Assembly: GCA_002189105.1 (NCBI GenBank)
Contig: NIOB01000001.1
Location: forward strand, 1,426,001 to 1,490,000
Source: Saccharibacillus soli
Lineage (GTDB): Bacteria > Bacillota > Bacilli > Paenibacillales > Paenibacillaceae
Length of the DNA stretch: 64,000 nt
Reading direction: 5' to 3'
In this document: piece after piece, positions 17,402 to 26,488 of the stretch
How positions within the stretch are numbered: position 1 is the first letter of the stretch
Layout: each line of letters starts with the position of its first letter
Translations under genes and position numbers: made by a program
The notes under the pieces: generated by a model
The model's database searches: none
What the model saw: the letters and a program-made list of their open reading frames with translations, nothing else
What the model was told of the DNA's origin: nothing

Positions 17402-19246
17402 TCAATATACGTCGCGTTGATACCGCTTCTCCTGCTGCATGCGGAGCAAGTATTCGGAAGCCTGTTCGGAGCTGAGCCCGCCGCCCTGCGCGATGATCGT
17501 CTCCAGCGCCGTGTGCACGTCGTGAGCCATCTGTTTCTCATCGCCGCAGACATAGACAGCTGCGCCGCCTGCAATCCACTCGTACAGCTCCTGACTTTTT
17601 TCCAGCATCCGATGCTGAACATACACTTTCTGATCGGTATCGCGGGAAAAGGCGACATCCATCTTCGTCAATACGCCATCTTTGATCCAACGCTGCCATT
17701 CGGTCTGATACAGGAAATCGGTTGAGAAATGCTGATCGCCGTAGAACAGCCAGCTCTTGCCGCGAGCATCACTTTCTTCACGCTCTGCCATGAACGAGCG
17801 GAATGGGGCAACTCCCGTTCCCGGCCCGATCATGATGATCGGCGTATCTGGATTGGCGGGAAGCTTGAAGTTGGGATTGTGCTGAACGAATACAGGAACA
17901 TGGTCGCCTGGCTCCAGACGTTCAGCCATCTGCACGGAGCAGACGCCATAACGATCACGTCCGCCAGAGGCGTAGCGTACGGTACGGACAGTCAGATGCA
18001 CTTCATCCGGCGTCGCATTTGGGCTGCTGGCAATGGAATACAGACGTGCTGGGATCTTGCGCAGGATGCCGGTGATTTCGGCGGCTGTCCGTCCTTTGAG
18101 CCCGTAATCTCGGATCAGATCCAGCAGATCGTGTCCGCCTACGTAGGCGCGAAGCTCATCCGGGGATTCCGATGCCAGGAGCTTATTCAGCGCTTCACTG
18201 CCGGTAAGCTTCGCCGCCTGCTCCAGCAGAGGTTTGGTCAGCACGGTAATCTCATAGTAGCGGTGTAGCGCTTCCCGCAGTGGAGCGGAGCCATTCTTGC
18301 CAGTTGGCACTTCTTCATCCGGGTTCCAGCCCATTTCGGCAATGATGTCGTCCACCAGCTGCGGATGGTTGTGCGGGTAGATCCCGAGGCTGTCACCCGG
18401 CTCATAACGAAGGCCCGAGCCTTCCAGCGATAATTCGAGATGCCGCGTCTCGCGGGCAGAACCCCGACCGTTCAGATTCAAATTCTCCAGCACTTCCGCC
18501 TGAAAAGGGTTGCTGCGCGAATATTCCGAGTCCGGGTCGGCACTCAGTGGAGCGGCTGCATCGGCTGCGGAAGCCGCAGCCGATGGCGAAGCGCTGAGTG
18601 CTTCGGCTACCGTCTTCATCCATTCGTTGGCGGATTCGTCGAAGTCCACATCGCAGTCTACCCGGTCGGCAAGGCGCGAAGCGCCGAGTTCCGCAAGGCG
18701 GGAATCGAAGTCCTTGCCCGTCTGACAGAAGAATTCATAAGACGTATCGCCAAGTGCAAGCACGGAATAATTCAACTGCTCCAGCTTGGGGGCTCTCTTG
18801 CTGTAAAGGAACTCATGGAAGGCGATGGCGTTATCCGGTGGATCGCCTTCACCGTGGGTACTGACCACAATCAGCAGATTTTCAAGTTTCTTGAGATTGG
18901 CCGGTTTGAAGTCCGCCATGGAGAGCGTCTCGGTCTTGATTTGAAGCTCCTCGAGCCGCTTGGCCAGCTTCTTCGCCAGGCTGCTGCCATTGCCGGTCTG
19001 TGAGCCGAACAAGATCGTCGCTTCGCGCGGTTTGGCTGGAGCTGCCGGTATAGTTGAAGCAGATGAAGTCTGGTTGGAGGTTGCAAGAAGCTGCGGGGCT
19101 GCCGTCTGCGCGCCTGACGCAGTGGATTGAGCCGCCAGATAGCCACCCAGCCAGACCAGCTGATGACTGTTCAGAGTGGGAAGCAGGCGATTCAGCAATT
19201 CCGCCTGTTGATCGTTAAATGGGCTGTTGGTTACGTTGAATTCCAA
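17402..19246 (-). CDS. cysJ: Sulfite reductase (NADPH) flavoprotein alpha-subunit
   Basis: A diflavin reductase with flavodoxin domain (about 75-215: ILFGSQTGNGSSLAKKLA), FAD domain (RLYSIASSP) and NADPH domain (MIGPGTGVAPFRSFM, ending in the typical RYQRDVY). It passes electrons from NADPH to CysI. I prefer a TTG start at 19246 (614 residues): GAGGTGG lies 5 bases upstream, and the product then begins MEFNVTNSPFNDQQAELLN, similar to Bacillus CysJ. ATG codons at 19270 and 19267 give a longer protein but have a poor ribosome site. Upstream lies a perfect 8-base dyad. Confidence 0.93.
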   Translation of the reverse strand: MEFNVTNSPFNDQQAELLNRLLPTLNSHQLVWLGGYLAAQSTASGAQTAAPQLLATSNQTSSASTIPAAPAKPREATILFGSQTGNGSSLAKKLAKRLEELQIKTETLSMADFKPANLKKLENLLIVVSTHGEGDPPDNAIAFHEFLYSKRAPKLEQLNYSVLALGDTSYEFFCQTGKDFDSRLAELGASRLADRVDCDVDFDESANEWMKTVAEALSASPSAAASAADAAAPLSADPDSEYSRSNPFQAEVLENLNLNGRGSARETRHLELSLEGSGLRYEPGDSLGIYPHNHPQLVDDIIAEMGWNPDEEVPTGKNGSAPLREALHRYYEITVLTKPLLEQAAKLTGSEALNKLLASESPDELRAYVGGHDLLDLIRDYGLKGRTAAEITGILRKIPARLYSIASSPNATPDEVHLTVRTVRYASGGRDRYGVCSVQMAERLEPGDHVPVFVQHNPNFKLPANPDTPIIMIGPGTGVAPFRSFMAEREESDARGKSWLFYGDQHFSTDFLYQTEWQRWIKDGVLTKMDVAFSRDTDQKVYVQHRMLEKSQELYEWIAGGAAVYVCGDEKQMAHDVHTALETIIAQGGGLSSEQASEYLLRMQQEKRYQRDVY

Positions 19247-19335
19247 AATATCCACCTCGCACGGCATCATTCTCGTGTTATGCTGCCCTTTTTTATCGAA
19301 ATCCTAGTTATTCGATCAGAATTTAATTTGCTCTC

Positions 19336-19367
19336 TTGACCCTATCACACGGGCAAATAAGGGTCAA
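19336..19367. promoter_or_regulatory. Perfect 8-base dyad upstream of cysJ
   Basis: TTGACCCT (19336-19343) and AGGGTCAA (19360-19367) are separated by 16 bases. On the minus strand the distal arm supplies a TTGACC -35-like hexamer, with TAGGGT 17 bases on as a weak -10. It is about 90 bases before the cysJ start, so it may be the operator and promoter of cysJI. The regulator is unknown. Confidence 0.45.
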
Positions 19368-19514
19368 TTACATTCATTTTATGATATTCATCAGTTTTTC
19401 TGATAATTGGTTAACAAAATACGCCTTCTCAAACGCGTGTTCCCTTTGTACAATGAGCTTGCGTCGATAAATAGGGCGCAAGTTGAACCTATCATAAGAA
19501 GGAGCTGAACAAGA

Positions 19515-19943
19515 ATGGACATGCAGTGGGTGCCCTATCTGGTGATGGACGGAAATGCAGGAGAAGCTGCGGATTTTTACGCTCAAGCGCTTGGAGGAGA
19601 AGTGGTGAATCGCATGACGTTCGGCGATATGCCCGAAGGTCCGCAAGGGCCGATGCCTGAAGAGATCAAGTCCCGGATCACGCATGCGCTTGTCGTCTCC
19701 GGCTCGCAGCAGCTCATGCTCTCGGATACATACCCCGGCATGCCTCATCAAGTCGGCAATAACGTAACCATATCCATCGGTTTGAGTGATCCCGTTCGTG
19801 CCCGTGAGATCTTCGATGCGCTGTCCGAAGGCGGTCAGATTATCATGCCGATGCAGGAAACGTTCTTCAGCCCGGCTTATGGGCAGGTAACGGACAAGTT
19901 CGGCGTGATGTTCCAGGTCAATGTTCCACCCGCGCAGGCCTGA
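19515..19943 (+). CDS. VOC-family (PhnB-like) protein
   Basis: A 142-residue protein of the glyoxalase/bleomycin-resistance fold, PhnB-like branch. It shows the pattern WVPYLVMDGNAGEAADFYAQ at the start, a central ITHALVVSGSQQLMLSD strand and a terminal DKFGVMFQVNV, typical of this family. Many members bind a divalent metal or small ligand, and most have no assigned reaction. AAGGAG precedes the ATG. It is read alone, away from cysJ, and faces the GH2 gene across a 24-base-pair hairpin. Confidence 0.85.
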   Translation: MDMQWVPYLVMDGNAGEAADFYAQALGGEVVNRMTFGDMPEGPQGPMPEEIKSRITHALVVSGSQQLMLSDTYPGMPHQVGNNVTISIGLSDPVRAREIFDALSEGGQIIMPMQETFFSPAYGQVTDKFGVMFQVNVPPAQA

Positions 19944-20015
19944 TAACTCTGCCATTTGTCTCTCCTGCTCGACTTGATCGCAGCCGTACTTTTTATCCTT
20001 AACGACCTAACATTC

Positions 20016-20068
20016 CATCCAAGACAAAGCTCCGCTTTCCATGTGAAAGCGGAGCTTTGTCTTGGATG
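20016..20068. terminator. Very long perfect hairpin between convergent genes
   Basis: The 24 bases at 20016-20039 are exactly complementary to 20045-20068, with a 5-base loop (CATGT). It lies between the ends of the VOC gene and the GH2 gene. T residues after the inner stem are scattered (CTTTGTCTT), so it probably acts as a bidirectional terminator or mRNA-end stabiliser. Confidence 0.75.
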
Positions 20069-20180
20069 CGGATCAGTGAATGTAGGTATCAAACCGCGGC
20101 TGTTCTGCCCAGACAATCGACGCGCCCAACAGGAAGCCTCAGAAGTCTCTATTGATGGGCGCATCTTCCTCTTTTTCACG

Positions 20181-21875
20181 TCAACGTTTCGCCCGGACGC
20201 CCTGAAAATGGGCCTTCACGGTCTCATAAGCCAGTTTGGGTCTGCGATAGCCATCTACCAGCCCCTTCGTATTATGCGTACTTCCCCGACTCATGAGCCA
20301 GCCTGTCGATTCCGTCACGCGGCAGTCGCAGAACTGCCAGATGATGACTCCCGTAAGTGGAGCCTCTTCCGCCAGATACGCACGCAGATTGGCATCCAGA
20401 ATCTCACTCTGACGTTCTTCCGAGCCTTTGACCCGGTTAAGGCTGCGAAATCCGTAGTAGGCATCCGCTCCAAACTCACTGAGAATCATCGGCTTACCCA
20501 CACCGCCCAATCGATCTGCCCAGCCTCTGGCTTCGTGCATCAGTTCACCGGGATCTTCGTCCGTATACCAACCCGGATAGATGTTAAAAGAAACAATGTC
20601 CGGCAGATCGAGGCAGAGGTCACGTTCCCGATTGTGGGAAGCAAATGTTCGGGGCCGTGTCGGGTCGAGACTGCGGATCAGCGCCAATTCAGCAGCGTAA
20701 ATCTCCCGCCCATACGTGGTATCGCTGGCACATTCATTCAGGATTGCCCAGATGACGATGCAGGCGTGATTGCCATGCTGCTCTACCATCTCGCGTGTCA
20801 CCTGCTCACTTTGCCTGATGAAATTCGGATTGCGCATCTGCTGTTCCGATAATCCCCGGGCATGATTTTCCTCCCAGACCATCAAGCCAAATTCGTCGCA
20901 CAGATCCAGAAACCGCTCATCATTGGGATAGTGACTGGTCCTCACCGTATTGCAGCCAAGATCGACGATAAGCTGAAGATCACGCATCATATCGGGAAAA
21001 GAAAAGGCAGCGCCTGCAAGCGCATGATCTTCATGCCGATTGACTCCTTTTAACATCACCTCCTGGCCGTTGATATTCAGTTTGCCGTGCTGGGTATCCA
21101 CGCGGCGAAAGCCAACCCGGTCGATCCAATCGTCATACCGTTCTTCCCCATCCGCCAACTCTGTCCGCAGCGTGTACAATACTGGGCGACCGGGATTCCA
21201 GGCTTGGGCCGCCGGATATGAAGCGGTTCGCTCGATCGTCAAGCTTGAATGAGGTTCAATCGTAATGCTTTCTTGCAGCTTATGTAAGCCATCCAACCCC
21301 AGCCACAGATCGGTATGACGTACAGCAGCTCCTCGGTTCCTGATCGTCACCTGCCAGCGCCCCTGCCAACCTTGTTCCGTCCACTCCGGGAAAAAAGCAG
21401 CCCGCTCGATATAAACTTCCCCAATCTCCTCCAGTACAATCGGGCGAATCGGGCCACCATAAGTATAGTAATCATTTTCGATATGCAGCGCAGAATGTTC
21501 ACCAAAGGTATTGTCTGCATAGAGCAGAATCTCATGTTCGCCCGGTTCAACTTCATCCATAATCGCCTCAAATGAGGTATAGGCATTGTAATGATGGGCA
21601 ACATGGCGTTTATCGAAATAGACATCCGCCGTATGACTGACTCCCTTAAATTCCAGCCTCAAGGACGTCCTGCGGCTCACTTGAATCTTTTTCCGATACA
21701 GCCCCACCCCTTGGTAAGTCCCCAATTCAGGATGGTTCTCCCAACAGCCCGGCACAGGCAGACGATATGTCAGATCAGTCGGAATCTCTCCTTGTTGACT
21801 CACCGGCTGAAACTCCCATAACCCCTCCAGTTCTCTCGTCGGCCGAATCTCATGTGCATCAAACAACCGAATCAT
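20181..21875 (-). CDS. GH2 glycoside hydrolase, beta-glucuronidase-like
   Basis: A 564-residue GH2 enzyme with sugar-binding jelly roll (1-155), Ig-like middle domain (155-255) and TIM barrel (255-560). The GH2 signatures are clear: NRHEDHA, acid/base Glu381 in AILNECAS and nucleophile Glu467 in LSEFGADA. Length and the compact three-domain form fit beta-glucuronidases rather than the 1000-residue beta-galactosidases. No signal peptide is present, so it should act on imported glycosides. A divergent AraC regulator starts 273 bases away and probably controls it. Given the lyase and GH88 enzymes elsewhere in the window, a uronide substrate is plausible but unproven. Confidence 0.88.
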   Translation of the reverse strand: MIRLFDAHEIRPTRELEGLWEFQPVSQQGEIPTDLTYRLPVPGCWENHPELGTYQGVGLYRKKIQVSRRTSLRLEFKGVSHTADVYFDKRHVAHHYNAYTSFEAIMDEVEPGEHEILLYADNTFGEHSALHIENDYYTYGGPIRPIVLEEIGEVYIERAAFFPEWTEQGWQGRWQVTIRNRGAAVRHTDLWLGLDGLHKLQESITIEPHSSLTIERTASYPAAQAWNPGRPVLYTLRTELADGEERYDDWIDRVGFRRVDTQHGKLNINGQEVMLKGVNRHEDHALAGAAFSFPDMMRDLQLIVDLGCNTVRTSHYPNDERFLDLCDEFGLMVWEENHARGLSEQQMRNPNFIRQSEQVTREMVEQHGNHACIVIWAILNECASDTTYGREIYAAELALIRSLDPTRPRTFASHNRERDLCLDLPDIVSFNIYPGWYTDEDPGELMHEARGWADRLGGVGKPMILSEFGADAYYGFRSLNRVKGSEERQSEILDANLRAYLAEEAPLTGVIIWQFCDCRVTESTGWLMSRGSTHNTKGLVDGYRRPKLAYETVKAHFQGVRAKR

Positions 21876-22148
21876 GAACGTTCCTCCATGTCTAATTTGA
21901 TTTGCCCTGCTTGGATCTTTCCAATCGCTTCCGACTTACAAACCTTACTTTATGGGTTTCTTGAGCGATAGGCCATGGAGATTTCTTTCTGTTTCATGTC
22001 AAAAATGATTCGGAGATCTTCCGCTTCTTGCATAGCCGCCACCTGCCCTTTGTCTTATACTGATCGGGAAGCCGGAAATGGAGGCATCAAACCTAGCAGT
22101 CTCCGAAGAGTGAAAACAGAGATCTGATGCTAAGAACGGAGGAGTGAT

Positions 22149-22973
22149 ATGTTTCTTCTACAGGATCTTGCCGTGAAGATTCGTTGGGCTGCTCATAAAA
22201 ATGTGCCTTCGGATTGGACAGACATTCGGCATCAAAAAAATGTACATACTCTGTACTGGGTTCGTGCGGGGAAAGGCCGTTTTCAATCGACAAAAGGAAG
22301 TCACGAAGCTCAAAGTGGGCAGCTGTTCTATCTGGAGCCAAGTCTCTCGATGAATATGGCCGCACTGGGCAGCCAAGAGCTGAAGATGATGATGATTCTG
22401 TTCGACTGCACCCGACTGTCTGGAGACATCGGAAGGTGGCTCTCGCCTTCTCCCGTGCCGCAGCTTGGCCTGCCGCACCATTCAACGTTTGTCCATGAAC
22501 ACGCGGCTCTGCTGGATACCACCCTGGGGCGGATCGTGGATCTGTGGACACCCGGCACTGCGGTTCGGGAGATGGAAGCTCATGCGGCCTTGTTGGGGCT
22601 GATTGCCCGGCTGCACGATGACCTGGCACCCGATCGGGATCGAGCCAGAACCCTTTTTGAGCAAGGGGTGGAGAGAATTGGGCAGCGCTTTGCCGAATCG
22701 TTAACTGCCGAGCAGTTAGCGGCCGAACTGCATGTGTCCGTGTCCTATCTCAGAAAGCTGTTTTTACGGTATGCAGGCGAAACACCCAAACAATTTTTGT
22801 CTCGATTGCGTCTTCGACATGCCGAGCGTTACCTGCTGCATACCGACATGACGCTGCATGAGATTGCCCAAGCCTGCGGATACAGTGATGAATTTCATTT
22901 CAGCCGAAGCTTCAAACAAAGCCGGGGGATGCCTCCTTCGACCTTTCGTAGGCAGCGCGGGAATGGCAGTTGA
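22149..22973 (+). CDS. AraC-family transcriptional regulator
   Basis: A 274-residue regulator with an N-terminal cupin-like sensing domain (about 10-150) and a C-terminal pair of AraC helix-turn-helix motifs (ERIGQRFAESLTAEQLAAEL, then LHEIAQACGYSDEFHFSRSF and the PPSTFR end). GGAGG sits just before the ATG. It is divergent from the GH2 gene, with 273 bases between starts, a common arrangement for a local sugar-responsive activator. I saw no convincing operator repeat in the gap. Confidence 0.9.
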   Translation: MFLLQDLAVKIRWAAHKNVPSDWTDIRHQKNVHTLYWVRAGKGRFQSTKGSHEAQSGQLFYLEPSLSMNMAALGSQELKMMMILFDCTRLSGDIGRWLSPSPVPQLGLPHHSTFVHEHAALLDTTLGRIVDLWTPGTAVREMEAHAALLGLIARLHDDLAPDRDRARTLFEQGVERIGQRFAESLTAEQLAAELHVSVSYLRKLFLRYAGETPKQFLSRLRLRHAERYLLHTDMTLHEIAQACGYSDEFHFSRSFKQSRGMPPSTFRRQRGNGS

Positions 22974-22998
22974 CGCCTCCACTGCGATCAAACAAAAA

Positions 22999-23034
22999 GA
23001 AGCGGCTGCAACCGAAAGGTTTGCCAACCGCTTC
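22999..23034. terminator. Bidirectional terminator
   Basis: GAAGCGG pairs with CCGCTTC, with an inner AACC-GAAA-GGTT stem. On the minus strand it is followed by TTTTTG, ending the DUF4362-like lipoprotein transcript; on the plus strand it follows the AraC gene. Confidence 0.8.
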
Positions 23035-23065
23035 TTGCTGCTTCGATTTTCAGTTTTGATCTTCA

Positions 23066-24637
23066 TCAAGGCCCGGCCGGCTTCGTAGGGAATCGCAGAA
23101 TAAACCACTGATTTCTGCCGCCCTTTTCGCCCGAACATTCCTCAAGCCCAATCTTCGTCCCTGGCGCTTCTTCCATCGGCCGCTCTACCAGCTTCTTGCA
23201 GATGTCCATTCGCCGACCTGCTGTGCCGAACGCATCATGGGTATTGTCATATTGATAATGAATGACACTGCCATCGTAATCTAGATTGTGGAAGACCGGG
23301 TCGCCTTCGATGGTATAATCTACGACTTGTACAGAGGCCGAGCTGCCGCTATCCACTTTTTCTCGAAAAGCTTGCCAGATGTCCTCATTGACCAATCCAC
23401 CTACTCGATCCACCACATCCCCATTTTCCACCGCCCGCTCCAGGCTGTAGTGAAGATCCATGATCCGCTTGCGCAGCTTCTCCGTCGCGCCTGCTGTGAG
23501 TTTCAGATAAGGGGCATTGGACTCCGCTGTGTCGCGCATCATCCCGAATTTTGCACGTTCACCCAGCCAGAGAGATAGCGACTTGACCTCTCCATAAACC
23601 GGGAACTCCACTTCATAATCGGCTGGGCCTGTATCCAGATCTGCGAGGATTGGGGCCGCCGTCGAATAAGCCTCTTGAAATTCCCGCAGCGCTCCCTCAT
23701 GGGTCAGTTGTCCATAGACCGGCGGATTTGGCTGTACGGCTTGGGAGATACTGCGCCGAACCGTGACGGTATGTTCCGGATCTGCCAGACTTCCCTCTTC
23801 TTGTTCCACGTCGGCGTTTGCCTTCAGGTCGGTATTCGACACTTTCAAGCTGAAGCTCTCATTCTGCCCGCCTGCGGAACGTTCACAGCCGTCCAGATTG
23901 TACGTAGTCGAATTTTCAGGCGAAGCATTGGGTGTGGGCTGACTAGCCAGCCATTGGCAGGTATCCTGCTTTCTCTCGGGTGTGCCCCATCCATCCAATA
24001 AGGTATCCAATAAATAATGGAAACGGCTGCCGTCATAATCGATATTATAAAAAATCGGATCACCCTCATCCGTGAATCGGGTCAATTGGATTGAAGCAGG
24101 CTGCTGCTGTTCGACCCGCTTCAGAAAGGTGTGCCATTTGTCCAAGTGAATGAATCCGGATGGCTCTTCCACAAGATCACCATTCTGCGCCGCCTGCTGG
24201 GAACCGTACGGAATCCGCAGGATGATCTCCCCCAGAGCCTCGTTATCTTCAACCGTCGTCCGGTAGTTGGCGCTTGGATCAGCCATGTCCATCAACATCC
24301 CCCGCTGACCGGGAGCGCCCACCCAGAGCCGCCACGCGTCCTCCTGACTTCCCTGCTTGAGCGAGACTTCATAATCGGGTGCTTCCAGAGCCTCTTCGGC
24401 TGTAACCCGATCGGCCTGCTGATAAGCTTCGCGGAAAGCAGCCAAATCGCCCGAAGATTTGGACTGTCCCAATGGACGTGGATCACCCGCTGGAATAAAA
24501 CGCTCAATCGTCACGATGCCGTCTTCATGCCCCGATGGCTTGGGCTCAGGTTCCCCCACAGCCTCCTGCTTCTCCTGACAGGCTGACAGTACAAGAAGCA
24601 GAAGCAGTCCTCCGATCATCCGTATTCGTTTGGTCAT
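23066..24637 (-). CDS. Lipoprotein with two DUF4362-like repeats
   Basis: Start chosen at ATG 24637 behind AAAGGGGG; 523 residues. A lipoprotein signal peptide (MTKRIRMIGG, hydrophobic core, LSAC with Cys20) anchors it outside the membrane. The rest is an internal duplication: each half has an FxEAY..DYEV region followed by an HxDKW/NEDIW segment, then EGDPxFxNxDYDGSxxHY, an (F/W)GT turn and a DxCxxL end. That second segment resembles DUF4362, small secreted Bacillus proteins of unknown function. The two halves differ clearly, so the duplication is old. It stands alone on its transcript. Confidence 0.75.
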   Translation of the reverse strand: MTKRIRMIGGLLLLLVLSACQEKQEAVGEPEPKPSGHEDGIVTIERFIPAGDPRPLGQSKSSGDLAAFREAYQQADRVTAEEALEAPDYEVSLKQGSQEDAWRLWVGAPGQRGMLMDMADPSANYRTTVEDNEALGEIILRIPYGSQQAAQNGDLVEEPSGFIHLDKWHTFLKRVEQQQPASIQLTRFTDEGDPIFYNIDYDGSRFHYLLDTLLDGWGTPERKQDTCQWLASQPTPNASPENSTTYNLDGCERSAGGQNESFSLKVSNTDLKANADVEQEEGSLADPEHTVTVRRSISQAVQPNPPVYGQLTHEGALREFQEAYSTAAPILADLDTGPADYEVEFPVYGEVKSLSLWLGERAKFGMMRDTAESNAPYLKLTAGATEKLRKRIMDLHYSLERAVENGDVVDRVGGLVNEDIWQAFREKVDSGSSASVQVVDYTIEGDPVFHNLDYDGSVIHYQYDNTHDAFGTAGRRMDICKKLVERPMEEAPGTKIGLEECSGEKGGRNQWFILRFPTKPAGP

Positions 24638-24695
24638 AGAATGAACCCCCTTTTGCACTAGACGCTTCAAAGGGGGTTAAAGTTGCTGAATGGGA

Positions 24696-25103
24696 TTATC
24701 GGAAGAATTTCCCTGCCTTGCGATATAGCATCATCTGCCAGCGAGGAGTGGACTGGATCATTTCGTGCATGGTTTCCGTATCGACTCTGCGCCCCGCAGC
24801 ATTGCGAACGATCGGCATGCGCCCCTGGTACTCCACCCGGTAGTCGAACCAGGAAGCAATCAGCGGCACAATCTCATCGCGGTAGGGACGCATGGTCAGC
24901 AGCTGCAAAAAAGTGTGATAACTCAGCGAATAGCCGGCATCCTGAGCGCGGCGGACATATTTGGGCTTGACTGCCGATTCACACTCAGGACATCTATGCT
25001 GCATACCGAGGCGGTAATTGGGCGTCTCAAATCGGAACGCGCACTCAGGGCAGCCAACCAGCGCCAGATCGCGCCGGGCATTATCAGGGACATGAACATT
25101 CAT
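24696..25103 (-). CDS. Unknown protein with CxxC-CxxC zinc-ribbon start
   Basis: A 135-residue protein. Near the start two cysteine pairs, GCPEC and RCPEC, about 17 residues apart, suggest a zinc ribbon that could touch nucleic acid or protein. The remaining 90 residues (YSLSYHTFLQLLTMRPYRDEIVPLIA, here only part of a longer run) are not recognised. The ribosome site is modest (GGAG, 12 bases away). It lies 58 bases upstream of the lipoprotein gene on the same strand, so they may share a transcript. Confidence 0.6.
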   Translation of the reverse strand: MNVHVPDNARRDLALVGCPECAFRFETPNYRLGMQHRCPECESAVKPKYVRRAQDAGYSLSYHTFLQLLTMRPYRDEIVPLIASWFDYRVEYQGRMPIVRNAAGRRVDTETMHEMIQSTPRWQMMLYRKAGKFFR

Positions 25104-25224
25104 GGAATCTCTTCGCTCCTTTTTCTTATGCAGCTGGACAGGCCGCTTCGTATGGAATGAGTCCCGCGATGGGGACGGGAAGATCTTGTATTATGGTTCC
25201 CTATTGTACGCTTATTGCGTGCAC

Positions 25225-25253
25225 AAAAAAAGCCCCGGCTCAAAACCGGGACT
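25225..25253 (-). terminator. Terminator of the MetE-like gene
   Basis: On the minus strand AGTCCCGG pairs with CCGGGGCT around TTTTGAG and is followed by seven T residues (25230-25224). It ends the LysR/MetE-like transcript. Confidence 0.85.
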
Positions 25254-25290
25254 CTCCTATTTTTCATTCATGTGCTCATCTGCTGCGTTT

Positions 25291-26421
25291 CTATTCGCTC
25301 TGGCTCCAGACTTCAGCGGCAGTCTCCGCCACCAGACGAATCTTGTCCCACTGCTCGTCTTCCGTCAGCAGATTGCCTTCCTCGGTCGAAGCAAATCCAC
25401 ACTGTGTGCTCAGACACAGCTGATCGATGTTTACAAAAGCCGCTGCTTCCGCAATCCGCGACTTCAGCACTTCTTTGCTCTCCAACCCGCCGTGTTTGGT
25501 CGTCACAAGGCCCAATACGACAAATTGATCGCGGATGAAGCGCAGCGGCTCGAAGCCGCCTGCACGCTCGTTGTCGTACTCCAGGAAGAAGGCATCGACA
25601 TTGCAGCCGCCAAACAAAGCTTCCGCAACCGGCTCGTAGCCGCCCGAAGCGAACCACGTGGAGTGAAAATTGCCCCGGCAGACGTGCAGAGCGATGGTCA
25701 TGTCCGCCGGACGCTGGGCAATGGACTCGTTAATCAGACGTACATAATCGGCTGCCAGTTGGTCAGGATCTGTGCCCTGGCTGCGCAGCTGCGTACGGTG
25801 CAGCAGACTGCACAATGTCCCCCACGAAGTATCATCAAGCTGAAGATAACGACAGCCTGCATCATAGAAGGCTTGAATCGCTTCTTGATAGAGGCGGATA
25901 ATGTCCGCATACAATTCCTCATCGCTGCTGTAGGCTCCGCCTCTATTGAAACGCTGCACGAAGTGGAACAAAGAGGGCGCGGGAATGGTCATCTTGGGCA
26001 TCAGGCCGTGTTTTTCCGCCATGGGGACGAAGGACTTGAAGTGTTGGAGCAGCGGATGGTCGCCAAACGAGATCCGATCCTTGACCCGGAACGTCTCTGC
26101 ACGCTGCTTGGCATCCACTCGTCCAGCCGCTGCGTTCAGATCAATTCGCTCTGTTCCCTGAACACCGAAGAAAAAATCGAGATGCCACCACGAACGACGA
26201 AATTCCCCATCGGTCGCTACCTTTAACCCCGATTCCCGCTGCCGCTCTACAAGCTTGAGAATCTCGGCTGTTTCCAGCTCATATAGTCCTTCGTCGGACA
26301 GTTGGCCTTCCTTGTGAAGCCTCCGCGCTTCCAGCAGTTCCGGCGGACGCAGGAAGCTGCCGACGATGTCGCAGCGAAAAGGCGGTTTGGTTCTGGTTGT
26401 GCCGAGCACTGGACTATACAT
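25291..26421 (-). CDS. YxjG/YxjH-type cobalamin-independent methionine synthase-like protein
   Basis: A 376-residue protein equivalent to the C-terminal catalytic half of MetE. The zinc ligands are visible: His246 and Cys248 in ALHVCRGNF, Glu281 in FFLEYD and Cys341 in TQCGFAS. Half-length relatives such as Bacillus YxjG and YxjH are thought to methylate homocysteine or related thiols using a donor other than the triglutamyl folate. GGGAGGAACGT precedes the ATG. A LysR regulator ends 67 bases upstream on the same strand, so the two are probably one operon. No S-box riboswitch is seen in front. Confidence 0.88.
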   Translation of the reverse strand: MYSPVLGTTRTKPPFRCDIVGSFLRPPELLEARRLHKEGQLSDEGLYELETAEILKLVERQRESGLKVATDGEFRRSWWHLDFFFGVQGTERIDLNAAAGRVDAKQRAETFRVKDRISFGDHPLLQHFKSFVPMAEKHGLMPKMTIPAPSLFHFVQRFNRGGAYSSDEELYADIIRLYQEAIQAFYDAGCRYLQLDDTSWGTLCSLLHRTQLRSQGTDPDQLAADYVRLINESIAQRPADMTIALHVCRGNFHSTWFASGGYEPVAEALFGGCNVDAFFLEYDNERAGGFEPLRFIRDQFVVLGLVTTKHGGLESKEVLKSRIAEAAAFVNIDQLCLSTQCGFASTEEGNLLTEDEQWDKIRLVAETAAEVWSQSE

Positions 26422-26488
26422 ACGTTCCTCCCGAAATATCGAATGAAAATGAACTTGCTCCGTTCTCCTTGAACCTCATCAGATCTCC

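Noticed and set aside
19956-20852. Plus-strand open frame of about 300 codons across the GH2 gene end
   Set aside because: It runs through the 24-base-pair hairpin and then antisense to the conserved GH2 catalytic region; no domain is recognisable.
24637-24670. Longer start for the DUF4362-like lipoprotein
   Set aside because: The extra eleven residues would precede and spoil the signal peptide, while AAAGGGGG sits correctly before ATG 24637.
26422-26488. Possible SAM riboswitch before the MetE-like gene
   Set aside because: The gap after the LysR gene is only 67 bases and shows no S-box or T-box landmarks.
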